Of a stretch of 64,000 bases of DNA, positions 34,101 to 41,892 are shown piece by piece (position 1 is the stretch's first letter; each line of letters starts with the position of its first letter). This DNA is from CAZKGE01 sp964636405 (GTDB taxonomy: Bacteria; Bacillota; Clostridia; Christensenellales; CAG-138). The stretch spans positions 1-64,000 of the forward strand of contig CAZWSI010000006.1 of the NCBI GenBank assembly GCA_964636405.1. The letters are read 5' to 3'. The notes below the pieces were generated by a model, which was not told the origin of the DNA, did not search any database, and saw only the letters and a list, made by a program, of their open reading frames with translations. The position numbers and the translations under genes are program-made.

Positions 34101-34190
34101 TGGCGTGGACGCAGGAACAAAGTACGCGCGTGGCGGGAGCAGGTTCACGCCGATGACGGCGGGGTCTTCAAAGTAATTTGGGAGCAGCAT
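31173..34190 (-). CDS. Beta-galactosidase, glycoside hydrolase family 2
   Basis: Large LacZ-type enzyme of 1005 residues without a signal peptide, so cytoplasmic. Domain order: N-terminal sugar-binding jelly roll (about 50-215, with CWQTQGYDAHQYTNVRYPF), Ig-like domain, TIM barrel (about 310-600) and C-terminal LacZ domains 4 and 5. The acid/base Glu is in WSMGNESGYG near 437 and the nucleophile Glu is in LLCEYSHAMGNGPGD near 508. The length equals E. coli-type LacZ. RBS AGGAGG precedes the ATG. It lies 42 bases after comF, possibly as a separate unit. Confidence 0.95.
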   Translation of the reverse strand: MLLPNYFEDPAVIGVNLLPPRAYFVPASTPEGAAGPRACSDRFLLLSGLWRFRYYPSVRALDEPFWEEGFSCSGFDALPVPSCWQTQGYDAHQYTNVRYPFPFDPPRVPFDNPCGAYERIFTLEPDAKRRYTVCLEGVDSCFYLWLNGRFIGYSEISHDNHEFDVTGALRPGKNRLCVLVLKWCLGSYFEDQDKLRMSGIFRDVYLLSRDASHIEDLAVTTALPAGDADARIHVSYSFYGEPRPVEYALFAPDGTQVASGTAEAGRFSLSVPDALLWNAETPNLYRLALHAGGEYIAQRVGIRAVALDDTHALRINGAAVKLHGANRHDSDPIVGYAVDEARMRKDLLLMRSSNITAIRTSHYPPSPLLLDLCDEYGFYVVDEADIETHGVDALYGDGRAFPLLMDDPAYEKQVLTRIWRMLRRDCNRPSVIIWSMGNESGYGRNMEAALRMTKGFDPARPTHYESALYPPKGGKPDYSCLDLYSRMYPSPAEVRAYLAGNPDKPLLLCEYSHAMGNGPGDLEAYALLMDAFPAFCGGFVWEWCDHAVYAGCAKNGRPVYLYGGDFGEELHDGNFCMDGLVYPDRRAHTGLAEYKNVLRPLRLVAFDARHMRFVFENRRDFSNPAQDIRLAYRLERDGEALAEGAFCGEALAAGPGGRFTLALPERRLEDGVCTATFRYFAACETPLVPEGHLLGFDQAPLCEKGARTARAQRPAALGGGTLTVTEENGRAVIMGERFSLAFDSETGTPRSLMIDGAETMTRPALYNLWRAPADNDRTLRLEWERAGYDRVRQRCTRFSIAHESGTARVSTAVTLCAAGLQWAARIEADWLVFPDGHIRVSVKAARNTDMPALPRFGLRFFLTETLREAEYFGLGPGENYPDKRQACWLGRFRADADALYEPYLFPQENGARGGCDYLAVTDGAKTLLVTADAPFSFNLSRYAQEELTRAAHEYELRGEDAAVLCVDFAQSGLGSNSCGPALADAYRLDAPSYAAALELWPSAEE

Positions 34191-34232
34191 GGGTGCGCCT
34201 CCTGATGCTTTTGTCTGCCGGCTTAAAAAACG

Positions 34233-34874
34233 TTAATTGCTTGCGCAGGCGCTGACCGCGTATACCCTTGCCGCACCCCCCTCGCGCAGCGCGGCGGCGC
34301 ACGCAAGGAGAGTAGCGCGGGTGGTGGCCACGTCGTCCACGAGCACCACGCGCAGGCCGGACACGGACGGGCTTGCGCGGAAAGCGCCCTTGAGATTGTC
34401 AAGACGCCGCGCGCCGTCCATTTCGGTCTGCGAACGCGTGTTTTTCACGCGCGCGAGGAGCTCGATGCGCATGGGCAGCGGAAAGCGCTTTTGCAGCGCG
34501 AGAGCCAATATTTCGCTTTGATTATACATGCGCTTGCGGCGTTTGCGCGGGTGCAGCGGCACGGGCAGCAGGCAGTCCGCCTCCCATTCCGCCGGAATTT
34601 CCATATAGGAGGCCAGGAAGTCCGCGAGATAAAGCGCGCTGCCGTACTTAAAGCGGTGGACGGGCCCCTGTGCCGCCTCGTTGTACACTAGGCCCGCACG
34701 GAAGCCGTCGAGTCCGGCCGGGCACGCGGGCGCTATGCACAAACGGAGCTTTTCGCGGCACGCGCCGCACAGGCCGTCGTCGCCCAAGAGCGCCTCCTCG
34801 TTGCACACGGGACATACGCAGCTTTCGGGATAGAGCGTGCTGAGCAGAAGGGATACGGGCCTTGTCGCTTTCAA
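34233..34874 (-). CDS. ComF family phosphoribosyltransferase-like protein
   Basis: About 213 residues. The N-terminus carries a four-cysteine zinc-binding element (CxxC at CPVC and CGAC around 20-45). The C-terminal two-thirds is a type I phosphoribosyltransferase fold ending in VVLVDDVATTRATLLAC, the PRPP loop. ComFC relatives take part in DNA uptake and repair. I chose TTG 34874: AAGGAG lies eight bases upstream and the codon overlaps the recD2 stop as TTGA. An ATG at 34892 would place that ribosome site inside the gene. Confidence 0.88.
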   Translation of the reverse strand: MKATRPVSLLLSTLYPESCVCPVCNEEALLGDDGLCGACREKLRLCIAPACPAGLDGFRAGLVYNEAAQGPVHRFKYGSALYLADFLASYMEIPAEWEADCLLPVPLHPRKRRKRMYNQSEILALALQKRFPLPMRIELLARVKNTRSQTEMDGARRLDNLKGAFRASPSVSGLRVVLVDDVATTRATLLACAAALREGGAARVYAVSACASN

Positions 34875-37072
34875 TGCAGCAGCTCCTTCCATTCCAGCAG
34901 CCGCTGCGCGAGCGCGGTGTAGCGCCGCCTGGAATCGTTGTTTTCCACCATGCGGCGGACGGCGTCCTCGCGCCCGATGCACACGACCTGCCTGCGCGCG
35001 CGGGTGACGGCCGTATAGAGCAGGTTGCGCGTCATGAGCTGCGGCGCGCCGCTGTGGAGCGGCAGCAGCACAATGGGGAATTCCGAGCCTTGGCTTTTAT
35101 GAATGGAGATGCAGTACGCCAGATCGATCTCGTCCAGATCGGCGAAATCGTAATCCGCGAGGCGTAAATCGTCAAAGAGCACCGAAAGCCGCCGCGTTTC
35201 CGTATTGATGCGCGCAATTGTGCCCAAATCGCCGTTGAACGCGCCCGCGCCCTCCTCGGGCGCGCCCCCGGGCCCGGGCTTGTGCCACACGACCTTGTAG
35301 TCGTTGCGAAGCTGCATCACGCGGTCGCCCTCGCGCAGCTTGCGCTCGCCCGCGCCGAATTCGCGCTTGCCGCTTTCAGGCGGATTGAGCGTCTCCTGCA
35401 AGCGCGCGTTGAGATTATGTACGCCCAGCATGCCCGCCTTCATGGGGGAGAGCACCTGCACGTCCATGAGCGGCTCTCGCGTTTCCAGCACGGGCGCGGG
35501 GTGCGCGCAGAGCTCCAAAATGCGCGCGAGCACCTCATCCTGCAAGGGAATGGACTCAAAGCGAAAATCCGAATCCGTCGCGTCGAGCACGGGCATGCGA
35601 CCCTCGTTGATGCGATGCGCGTTGACCACGATGGCGCTCCGCTCCGATTGACGGAAGATCTCCGTAAGCCGCACCGTGGGAAGCACCCCGCTCGTAATGA
35701 TATCCCGCAGCACGTCGCCTGGGCCCACGGGCGGGAGCTGATCCATATCGCCCACAAGGATAAGCCGCGTGCCGGGCGGCACGGCCGCAAGGAGTGCTGA
35801 AAAAAGCGGTACGTCCACCATGGAGGTTTCGTCCACAATGATCATGTCGTAAAAAAGCGGATCGTCTGCGTTCTTGGCAAAGCCTTCGCCGGGAATGTAC
35901 TCCAGCAGCCGGTGCAGGGTCTTTGCCTCGCACTCCGTGGCCTCGGTCATGCGCTTGGCCGCGCGCCCGGTGGGGGCCGTGAGCGCAAAATCCATGCCGA
36001 TGGCCGAAACAAGCTCCGTAATGGCGCGGATAATGGTCGTTTTGCCCGTGCCGGGGCCGCCGGTGATCACCAGCACGCCCTCGGTGAGCGCCCGCTCCAC
36101 GGCGTGCGATTGCTCGCCTGAAAGCGTCAGGCCCGCCTGCGCTCGCTCCGCCGTGCAGCGAAGCAGGGGGTTGTCGAGCGGCTTTTCCGCAAGGCGCGTA
36201 AGACGCTCGGCAATGCTCGCCTCCATGCGCTGCAGCGCGGGCAGGAATACGGCGGGCGCGCCTGAAACAAGCTGCTCGCACAATTCGCCCTGCTCCAGCA
36301 TATAGTCCAGCGTTTCCGCGCAGGGCGTTTCGTCCGCGCCAAGCAGCTTGCGGGCGTAGCGCAAAAGGCTTTCGCGCGGCAAATAGCAGTGCCCGTATTC
36401 GCTGCGGGCCTGCTGCATGGCGTAGGTCAGCCCCGCGCGGATGCGCGCGCGCGAATCCAGCTCAAAGCCGGCCACGTTCCGCGCGATTCGATCCGCCGTG
36501 ATAAAGCCTATGCCGTCCACGTCCTGAATCATTTGATAAGGGTTTTCTTCGATACGGGCAAGACAGCCCGCGCCATAGATGCAAAAAAGCTTGTACGCCT
36601 GCCCCACGGTCACGCCATAAGGCTCGAGCGCGAGGAGTATATCGCGCATGGCGCGGTTTTGTTGATAGGATTCGAGAATCATAGCCATGCGCTTTGCGCC
36701 GATGCCGGGGATCTCCGCCAGACGCTCGGGGGTATTGTCCAGCACCGTGAGCGTATCCATGCCGAAGACCGAAACGATGGCGCGCGCCGTCGCCTCGCCC
36801 ACGCCGCGCACAAGCCCGCTGCCCAGGTACGCCTCCACGGCAGAAAGCGTGGCGGGCGCGAGCGTTTCGCTTGCGCGCACCTGAAACTGCCTGCCGTATT
36901 TGGGATGCGAGCCAAGCTGGCCGGCGAGGCGCAGCCGCTCGCCCTTGCTTGCAAGGGGCAGAATGCCAACCGCCGTGCAGCGCGCGCCGTCGTCGCAAAG
37001 GAATTCCAGCACGGCGTAACCGTTCTGCTCATTGCGGTAGATGACGTTGGAAACGACCCCGACAAGCTCCAT
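34871..37072 (-). CDS. recD2: RecD-like ATP-dependent 5'-3' DNA helicase RecD2
   Basis: Superfamily 1B helicase of 733 residues, the RecD2 form that lacks RecBC. The N-terminal region has a helix-hairpin-helix block (IPGIGAKRMAMILESY) after an OB-like start. Walker A ITGGPGTGKTT is near 337-345, followed by motif II (DMIIVDETSMVD), motif III (LILVGDMDQLPPVGPG) and motif VI in the C-terminal UvrD-like domain (SIHKSQGSEFPIVLLP, TAVTRARRQV). Acts in DNA repair. It sits between the putative Mn transporter and comF in the glyS operon. Confidence 0.95.
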   Translation of the reverse strand: MELVGVVSNVIYRNEQNGYAVLEFLCDDGARCTAVGILPLASKGERLRLAGQLGSHPKYGRQFQVRASETLAPATLSAVEAYLGSGLVRGVGEATARAIVSVFGMDTLTVLDNTPERLAEIPGIGAKRMAMILESYQQNRAMRDILLALEPYGVTVGQAYKLFCIYGAGCLARIEENPYQMIQDVDGIGFITADRIARNVAGFELDSRARIRAGLTYAMQQARSEYGHCYLPRESLLRYARKLLGADETPCAETLDYMLEQGELCEQLVSGAPAVFLPALQRMEASIAERLTRLAEKPLDNPLLRCTAERAQAGLTLSGEQSHAVERALTEGVLVITGGPGTGKTTIIRAITELVSAIGMDFALTAPTGRAAKRMTEATECEAKTLHRLLEYIPGEGFAKNADDPLFYDMIIVDETSMVDVPLFSALLAAVPPGTRLILVGDMDQLPPVGPGDVLRDIITSGVLPTVRLTEIFRQSERSAIVVNAHRINEGRMPVLDATDSDFRFESIPLQDEVLARILELCAHPAPVLETREPLMDVQVLSPMKAGMLGVHNLNARLQETLNPPESGKREFGAGERKLREGDRVMQLRNDYKVVWHKPGPGGAPEEGAGAFNGDLGTIARINTETRRLSVLFDDLRLADYDFADLDEIDLAYCISIHKSQGSEFPIVLLPLHSGAPQLMTRNLLYTAVTRARRQVVCIGREDAVRRMVENNDSRRRYTALAQRLLEWKELLH

Positions 37073-37075
37073 GGC

Positions 37076-37921
37076 CTATGCGATAAGCTGCAGCGCAAGC
37101 CCCGCGAGGACGGCCACCGCAAATACGGTTCCGAGCACAATGAGGTAGGTTTTCGCGCCGTGCTTGCCGCGCAGCAGCACGAGCAGCCCCACGCCCGCCG
37201 CCGTAGAAAGGCCCGCCACGGCGGAGCCAAAGCTGATCATGCCGTCAAGATAGAGCCTTGTTAGCAGCACGGAGGCCGCGCAGTTGGGAATAAAGCCGAT
37301 CAGCGCCGCGAGCACGGGCTGGAACGGCCCGGGCAGCAGGCATGCGGCAAGGCGTTCTTCGCCCACGAGCGCAATGAGTGCGCCCAGCGCGAGCGTGACG
37401 AGAAAAAGAAACGCGAAGATGGAAAGCGTGCGCTTTACGCTCGCCCAAAGGATGTTGACGAAGCGCCCGTCGCTTTCGCACGCGTGCGGCTCGAGCCCGG
37501 CAAAGGCGGCCTGCTGCCTGTCCCTGCGCCAGAGCGTATCAAGCGTGAGACCCGCCGCCACGGAGACGACGAGCTTGGCGAGAATGAGCAGACCCACGTC
37601 GCGCCAGCCGTTGGGATAGGCGATCAGAATGGGGACGGCCTCGTCGGAGGTGGAAAGAAACACGGCCACAAGTGTGCCCGCCGTAATCAGGCCGCCGTTA
37701 AATAGCTGTGCGCAGGCGGCGGAAAAGCCGCACTGGGGAATGCATCCAAGCAGCGCGCCCGCAAAGGGGCCGAAGCGCCCAGCCCTTTGCAGCGCGTCGG
37801 AAAGCCGCTCTCCGGCGCGGTGCTCGATCCATTCCATCACAAACACCGTCACAAGCAGGAAGGGAAGGAGCTTTGCGCAGTCTATCAGCGCGTCGAGGAG
37901 GATTTCCGCAAAATCGATCAT
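37076..37921 (-). CDS. Putative manganese transporter (permease of the ArsP-like fold)
   Basis: Integral membrane protein of 281 residues with two related halves, each carrying a Pro-Cys motif: GCIPQCGFSAACAQLF with STSDEAVPIL in the first, and GFIPNCAASVLLTRLYLDG in the second. This duplicated layout marks the family annotated as putative manganese transporters or 'arsenic efflux' permeases, some of which are under manganese riboswitches in other bacteria. No such riboswitch is possible here because the gene is 12 bases after glyS inside an operon. The substrate is inferred from the family only. Confidence 0.8.
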   Translation of the reverse strand: MIDFAEILLDALIDCAKLLPFLLVTVFVMEWIEHRAGERLSDALQRAGRFGPFAGALLGCIPQCGFSAACAQLFNGGLITAGTLVAVFLSTSDEAVPILIAYPNGWRDVGLLILAKLVVSVAAGLTLDTLWRRDRQQAAFAGLEPHACESDGRFVNILWASVKRTLSIFAFLFLVTLALGALIALVGEERLAACLLPGPFQPVLAALIGFIPNCAASVLLTRLYLDGMISFGSAVAGLSTAAGVGLLVLLRGKHGAKTYLIVLGTVFAVAVLAGLALQLIA

Positions 37922-37933
37922 GCGCGCGCTTCC

Positions 37934-39325
37934 TTAAAAGTCCATTTTCTCGGCGAGGTACGCGTCCAGCGCGGCAATCGGCATGCGCACCTGCTCCATG
38001 CTGTCGCGCATGCGCACGGTCACGGCCTCATCCTCAAGCGTTTCAAAGTCCACGGTCACGCAAAACGGCGTGCCGATTTCGTCCTCGCGGCGGTAGCGCT
38101 TGCCGATGGAGCCGGTTTCGTCGTAATCCACCATGTATTTTTTGGCCAGCCTGTGATACACGCCCTCGGCCTTCTCCGAAAGCTTTTTGGAGAGCGGCAG
38201 CACCGCGCATTTGTAGGGGGCGAGCGCCGGATGGAGCCGCAGCACCAGACGCGTATCCCCGCCATCCAGCGCCTCCTCGTCGTACGCGTCGCAAAGGAAG
38301 GCCAGCATCACGCGGCCCGCGCCCAGCGAGGGCTCGATGCAATAAGGCACGTAGCGTGCGCCCGTGAAGGGGTCTTGATACTCGAAGCTCTCGCCGCTGC
38401 ACGCGGCGTGCGCCTTGAGGTCGAAATCGGTGCGGTCGGCCACGCCCCACAATTCGCCCCAGCCGAAGGGAAAGAGATACTCGATGTCCGTCGTGCCGCG
38501 GCTGTAGTGCGAAAGCTCCTTTTGCTCATGCTCGCGCAGGCGCATATTATCCTCGCGCATACCCAGGTCAAGCAGGAATTTTTTGCAGTATGCGCGCCAG
38601 TAGCCGTACCACTCGAGATCCGTGCCCGGTTCGCAGAAGAATTCCAGCTCCATTTGCTCAAACTCGCGCGTACGGAAAACAAAGTTGCCCGGCGTTATCT
38701 CATTGCGGAAGGACTTGCCGATCTGCGCGATGCCGAAGGGGATTTTCCTGCGTGTGGTGCGCTGGACGTTTTTAAAATTGACAAATATGCCCTGCGCCGT
38801 TTCGGGCCGGAGGTAGAGCTCGGCGGCCGTGTCTTCGGTTACGCCCTGAAAGGTCTTGAACATGAGGTTGAATTTTCGTATGCCCGTAAAATCGGTTTTG
38901 CCGCAGACAGGGCATGCGATGCCCTGCTCGCGGATGTAGGCTTCCAGCTCGTCGGCCGTCCAGCCGTCGGGATGCACGGCTTCGCCGCGAGAAAGCGCAT
39001 GCGCTTCGATGAGCTGATCCGCGCGGAAGCGGGATTTGCAGGCGCGGCAGTCCATGAGCGGATCGGAAAAGCCGCCCACGTGGCCGCTTGCCACCCAGGT
39101 TTGCGGGTTCATGAGAATGGCGGAATCCATGCCCACGTTATAGGGGCTCTCCTGCACGAATTTTTTCCACCACGCGCGCTTGATGTTATTCAGCACCTCC
39201 ACGCCCAAAGGGCCGTAATCCCAGGTATTGGCCAGCCCGCCGTAGATTTCGCTCCCGGCAAAAATGAAGCCGCGATTCTTGCACAGCGTAACAATTTGAT
39301 CCATGGTCTTTTCGGTAGCGGTCAT
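37934..39325 (-). CDS. glyS: Glycyl-tRNA synthetase (alpha2 type)
   Basis: Class II aminoacyl-tRNA synthetase, 463 residues, the single-chain dimeric form. Visible landmarks: GFIFAGSEIYGGLANTWDYGP at the start, MDCRACKSRFRADQ with CxxC zinc-type cysteines paired with CPVC later, motif 2 (GKSFRNEITPGNFVFRTREFEQMELEFF) and motif 3 (EPSLGAGRVMLAFL). A C-terminal anticodon-binding domain follows. ATG 39325 follows GGAGGGAC; an upstream in-frame start at 39385 would lie inside the promoter. The short leader rules out a T-box. Confidence 0.97.
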   Translation of the reverse strand: MTATEKTMDQIVTLCKNRGFIFAGSEIYGGLANTWDYGPLGVEVLNNIKRAWWKKFVQESPYNVGMDSAILMNPQTWVASGHVGGFSDPLMDCRACKSRFRADQLIEAHALSRGEAVHPDGWTADELEAYIREQGIACPVCGKTDFTGIRKFNLMFKTFQGVTEDTAAELYLRPETAQGIFVNFKNVQRTTRRKIPFGIAQIGKSFRNEITPGNFVFRTREFEQMELEFFCEPGTDLEWYGYWRAYCKKFLLDLGMREDNMRLREHEQKELSHYSRGTTDIEYLFPFGWGELWGVADRTDFDLKAHAACSGESFEYQDPFTGARYVPYCIEPSLGAGRVMLAFLCDAYDEEALDGGDTRLVLRLHPALAPYKCAVLPLSKKLSEKAEGVYHRLAKKYMVDYDETGSIGKRYRREDEIGTPFCVTVDFETLEDEAVTVRMRDSMEQVRMPIAALDAYLAEKMDF

Positions 39326-39356
39326 AAGTCCCTCCGTATCGTCTATTAACCTAATA

Positions 39357-39385
39357 ATTATGGTGCGGCGCGCAGCATTTGTCAA
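39357..39385 (-). promoter_or_regulatory. Sigma-A promoter of the glyS operon
   Basis: Minus strand: consensus -35 TTGACA (39380-39385), 17-base spacer, -10 CATAAT (39357-39362), about 32 bases before the glyS start. Probably drives glyS, the Mn-transporter gene, recD2 and comF. Confidence 0.85.
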
Positions 39386-39517
39386 GCCGGGCCGCGCGGG
39401 CTTTGCGGCTCTTTTGCGCGAAAAGCCGCGCTTTCACACCTTTTCGTCCTCCGGCGTATGATACTGTAACGGCCGGGTTAGGCCGTCGGACAACAAAGCT
39501 TGTAAGGAGGCTATATT

Positions 39518-39745
39518 ATGGGTTGCTTGAACAATTTCTGCGGTGGGAATTCCATGTGGTGGATTCTGATTCTCCTGCTCATCCTCGATAATGGCAGCGA
39601 CGAATGCAACACCTGCAACAGTCTGGTCTGGATCCTGCTCCTCTCCCGCTTCTGCGGAAACGAGGATTCCGGAAGCTGCGGCTGCGGCTGCGGCTGCGGG
39701 ACCACGCCGCCCGCCTCGCGCTGCGGCTGCGGCTGCGGGATGTAA
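39518..39745 (+). CDS. Small Cys/Gly-rich membrane-associated protein
   Basis: Protein of 75 residues with AAGGAGG eight to nine bases before the ATG, so translation is credible. It contains two short hydrophobic segments (WWILILLLIL and LVWILLL), separated by NxCNTC, and two runs of alternating Cys-Gly near the C-terminus; 12 of 75 residues are cysteine. I do not recognise a family. Small proteins of this build occur in spore formers as coat or YjcZ-like proteins; a metal-binding role is the other obvious idea, given the HMA chaperone gene that follows. Upstream CACC...GTATGATAC faintly resembles a sigma-K promoter. Confidence 0.7.
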   Translation: MGCLNNFCGGNSMWWILILLLILDNGSDECNTCNSLVWILLLSRFCGNEDSGSCGCGCGCGTTPPASRCGCGCGM

Positions 39746-39828
39746 AATCAGGCCGTAACCCGGTAAGTTGCGCCGGAAACGACGGGCGTAATTTCCGGTA
39801 AGGTTTCCTAAAGCGGCCTTCTCTGTGT

Positions 39829-39834
39829 TATACT
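39829..39834 (+). promoter_or_regulatory. Extended -10 promoter for the HMA chaperone gene
   Basis: TGTTATACT with TATACT at 39829-39834, 63 bases before the ATG at 39898. No clear -35. It suggests the HMA protein, and probably mnmA, start their own transcript. Confidence 0.45.
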
Positions 39835-39897
39835 GTCTATAACGCGCTCCGCGAGGCGGATCGCGCCGCGGCAAGAGCACAGAGGAGGCGAATTTTT

Positions 39898-40101
39898 ATG
39901 AAGGAATATCACGCGAAGATTGAAGGCATGGGCTGCGCACACTGCGTCAAGCGCGTAACGGAGGCGCTCGCGGGCGTCGGCGCGGCGGTGACCAGGGTGG
40001 AAATCGGGAGCGCGGACTTCAGCTTTGACGGCGAAGCAAAGGCCGCGGCCGAGGCCATCGAGGAATGCGGCTTTGACGTAACGGACCTTACCGAGGCGTA
40101 G
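39898..40101 (+). CDS. Heavy-metal-associated (HMA) domain copper-chaperone-like protein
   Basis: Stand-alone HMA domain of 67 residues (ferredoxin-like beta-alpha-beta-beta-alpha-beta). The metal site is GMGCAHC with cysteines at 13 and 16, the CxxC of CopZ-type chaperones that bind Cu(I). RBS AGAGGAGGCG lies nine bases before the ATG. No P-type ATPase or CsoR gene is adjacent; the next gene is mnmA, eight bases away. Metal choice (copper, or other soft metals) is family-based. Confidence 0.9.
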   Translation: MKEYHAKIEGMGCAHCVKRVTEALAGVGAAVTRVEIGSADFSFDGEAKAAAEAIEECGFDVTDLTEA

Positions 40102-40108
40102 GAGCGTT

Positions 40109-41203
40109 ATGCGCGGGGGGCACGTGGTTGTCGGCATGTCCGGCGGCGTGGACAGCGCGGTGGCGGCGTATCTGCTCAAACGCGAGGGGTACGACGTGGT
40201 CGGGGTGTTCATGAAAAACTGGGAGGAGGAGGGCGACGACGGTGCCTGCACGGCGGCGGCGGACTTTGCCGACGTGCGCCGCGTTTCGGAGCAGATTGGC
40301 GTTCCCTACTATACGGTTAATTTCGCGCGCGAATACAAGGAGCGCGTTTTTTCCTATTTTCTTGATGAATACCGGGCGGGCCGCACCCCGAACCCGGATG
40401 TGCTCTGCAATTGCGAGATCAAGTTTAAGGCGTTTCTCGATTTTGCCATGACCACGGGCGCGTCCGCGCTCGCCACGGGCCATTACGCGCGCCTCGATCA
40501 GCAAAACGGCGTGCGGCTGCTGCGCGGCGCGGACCCGGGCAAGGATCAGAGCTATTTCCTCGCGGGGCTCACGCAGCGGCAGCTTGCCAACGCGGTTTTT
40601 CCCGTGGGCGGATTGCAAAAAAGCGAGGTGCGCCGCATCGCGCGTTCGCTCGGCCTTGCAAACGCCGATAAAAAGGACTCCACGGGCGTGTGCTTTATCG
40701 GCGAGCGGGATTTTAAAAAGTTTCTCATGCAGTATCTGCCCGCGCAGCCGGGCGATATCGTGACCGATGCGGGCGAAAGGATCGGACGGCACGACGGCCT
40801 CATGTATTATACGCTGGGTCAGCGTCGGGGCCTTGGAATCGGCGGCAGGCAGGGCGGCACGGGGGAGAGCTTTTTTGTTGTCGCCAAGGATCTGGCGCGC
40901 AACAGGCTCATTGTTCAGCAGGGCGAGCATGCGGCGCTTTTCTCCCGCGCGCTGCGCGCCTCCCGCATCAACTGGATCGGCGGCGCGCCCACGGCCCCCT
41001 TTTCCTGCACGGCCAAGGTACGCTACCGGCAGCCGGATCGGCCTGTAACCGTCACGCCAGAGGGCGAGGGCGCGCGCGTGGCGTTCGCCGCGCCGGAGCG
41101 GGCCGTTACCCCGGGCCAGTGGGTCGTGCTCTACGACGGCGACGTGTGCCTGGGCGGCGGGCCGATCGACGAAACCGAGCCGCTTGCGAAAATCTGTCTT
41201 TAG
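40109..41203 (+). CDS. mnmA: tRNA-specific 2-thiouridylase MnmA
   Basis: Enzyme of 364 residues that puts sulfur on U34 of tRNA-Lys, -Glu and -Gln. ATP pyrophosphatase loop GMSGGVDSA is at 9-17. The catalytic cysteine pair is the Cys in NPDVLCNCEIKF (about 98) and the one in STGVCFIG (about 195). GHYAR and GKDQSYFL are typical. The C-terminal beta-barrel ends in PGQWVVLYDGDVCLGGG. It sits 12 bases before the VOC gene. No cysteine desulfurase gene is adjacent. Confidence 0.97.
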   Translation: MRGGHVVVGMSGGVDSAVAAYLLKREGYDVVGVFMKNWEEEGDDGACTAAADFADVRRVSEQIGVPYYTVNFAREYKERVFSYFLDEYRAGRTPNPDVLCNCEIKFKAFLDFAMTTGASALATGHYARLDQQNGVRLLRGADPGKDQSYFLAGLTQRQLANAVFPVGGLQKSEVRRIARSLGLANADKKDSTGVCFIGERDFKKFLMQYLPAQPGDIVTDAGERIGRHDGLMYYTLGQRRGLGIGGRQGGTGESFFVVAKDLARNRLIVQQGEHAALFSRALRASRINWIGGAPTAPFSCTAKVRYRQPDRPVTVTPEGEGARVAFAAPERAVTPGQWVVLYDGDVCLGGGPIDETEPLAKICL

Positions 41204-41215
41204 GAGGAAAAGCGT

Positions 41216-41641
41216 ATGGCGCGCATCATCCCGAATTTCAATTTTGCGGGCAATTGCGAGGAGGCCATCGGCCTCTATCAAAAAGCGTTCGGCGCGAAAA
41301 CGGTCTGTTTGCTGCGCTATTCGGATGCAAAGCCGGAGGATTTTCACCGGCCGCTGACGGAGGCGCAAAAGCGCCTGATCTATCACGCCGAGCTGATGAT
41401 CGGGGCGCAAAGGCTCATGTGCTGCGATCATCTCGACCTGCCCTTTTCGCCGGGGCTGTCTCTCTCGCTGGTGGTTACCCTCGATACAAAGGAGGAGGTG
41501 CTGCGCGCGTACGAGGCGCTCCGGGAGGGCTGCACGCTCATCTATCCCCCGCACAGCACGAGCTATAGCTCCTGCGAGGTCGCGCTAATCGACCGCTTCG
41601 GTTTTCGCTGGGGCGTGATGACGGAGCAGACGGAGCGGTAA
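41216..41641 (+). CDS. VOC family protein (PhnB-like)
   Basis: Small protein of 141 residues with the PhnB/glyoxalase-like fold. It opens with IIPNFNFAGNCEEAIGLYQKAFGA, has the central HAELMIGAQRLMCCDHL, and ends DRFGFRWGVMTEQ, the usual pattern of this dimeric vicinal-oxygen-chelate group. Substrate unknown for the family. RBS AGGAGGAAAAG precedes the ATG. Probably co-transcribed with mnmA. Confidence 0.88.
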   Translation: MARIIPNFNFAGNCEEAIGLYQKAFGAKTVCLLRYSDAKPEDFHRPLTEAQKRLIYHAELMIGAQRLMCCDHLDLPFSPGLSLSLVVTLDTKEEVLRAYEALREGCTLIYPPHSTSYSSCEVALIDRFGFRWGVMTEQTER

Positions 41642-41677
41642 AAAATGCAGCGCTAATGATTTGAAACCGTCCTGCCG

Positions 41678-41737
41678 GGGCGGATTCCATATCCGCCCGC
41701 AAAATTTGATGCACACGGGCGCATATTGTATGCGCCC
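41678..41737. repeat. Pair of GGGCG-N-CGCCC palindromes
   Basis: Two hairpin units with the same design: GGGCGGAT-tccat-ATCCGCCC (41678-41698) and GGGCGCATA-ttg-TATGCGCCC (41717-41737). They are joined and followed by similar AATTTGA-containing linkers (41703-41709 and 41742-41748). The stems differ in their inner bases but keep the GGGCG/CGCCC ends, as in REP/BIME-like or MITE-derived intergenic repeats. No gene is seen between 41642 and 41892. Confidence 0.7.
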
Positions 41738-41892
41738 CTACAATTTGACATGCGCGGACGGCCACAGGCCGCACCTGCGGGTTTTCATGCGCCTATTTCT
41801 GCGGCTCCGCCTCTTTGACTGTTTCCGCCAGGTGCGCTTTGAACACCAGATTGCTATACTGGGATAGGGAACGGTCGCACACATTCGGCGGC

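Noticed and set aside
39326..39420. T-box leader for glyS
   Set aside because: Only about 25 bases separate the predicted transcript start from the ATG, far too short.
39434..39880. 148-residue minus-strand frame covering the small Cys-rich gene
   Set aside because: No ribosome site and low-complexity Ala/Arg runs. The plus-strand gene has AAGGAGG and a sensible product.
40088..41554. 488-residue minus-strand open frame
   Set aside because: Antisense to mnmA and the VOC gene, no recognisable domain.
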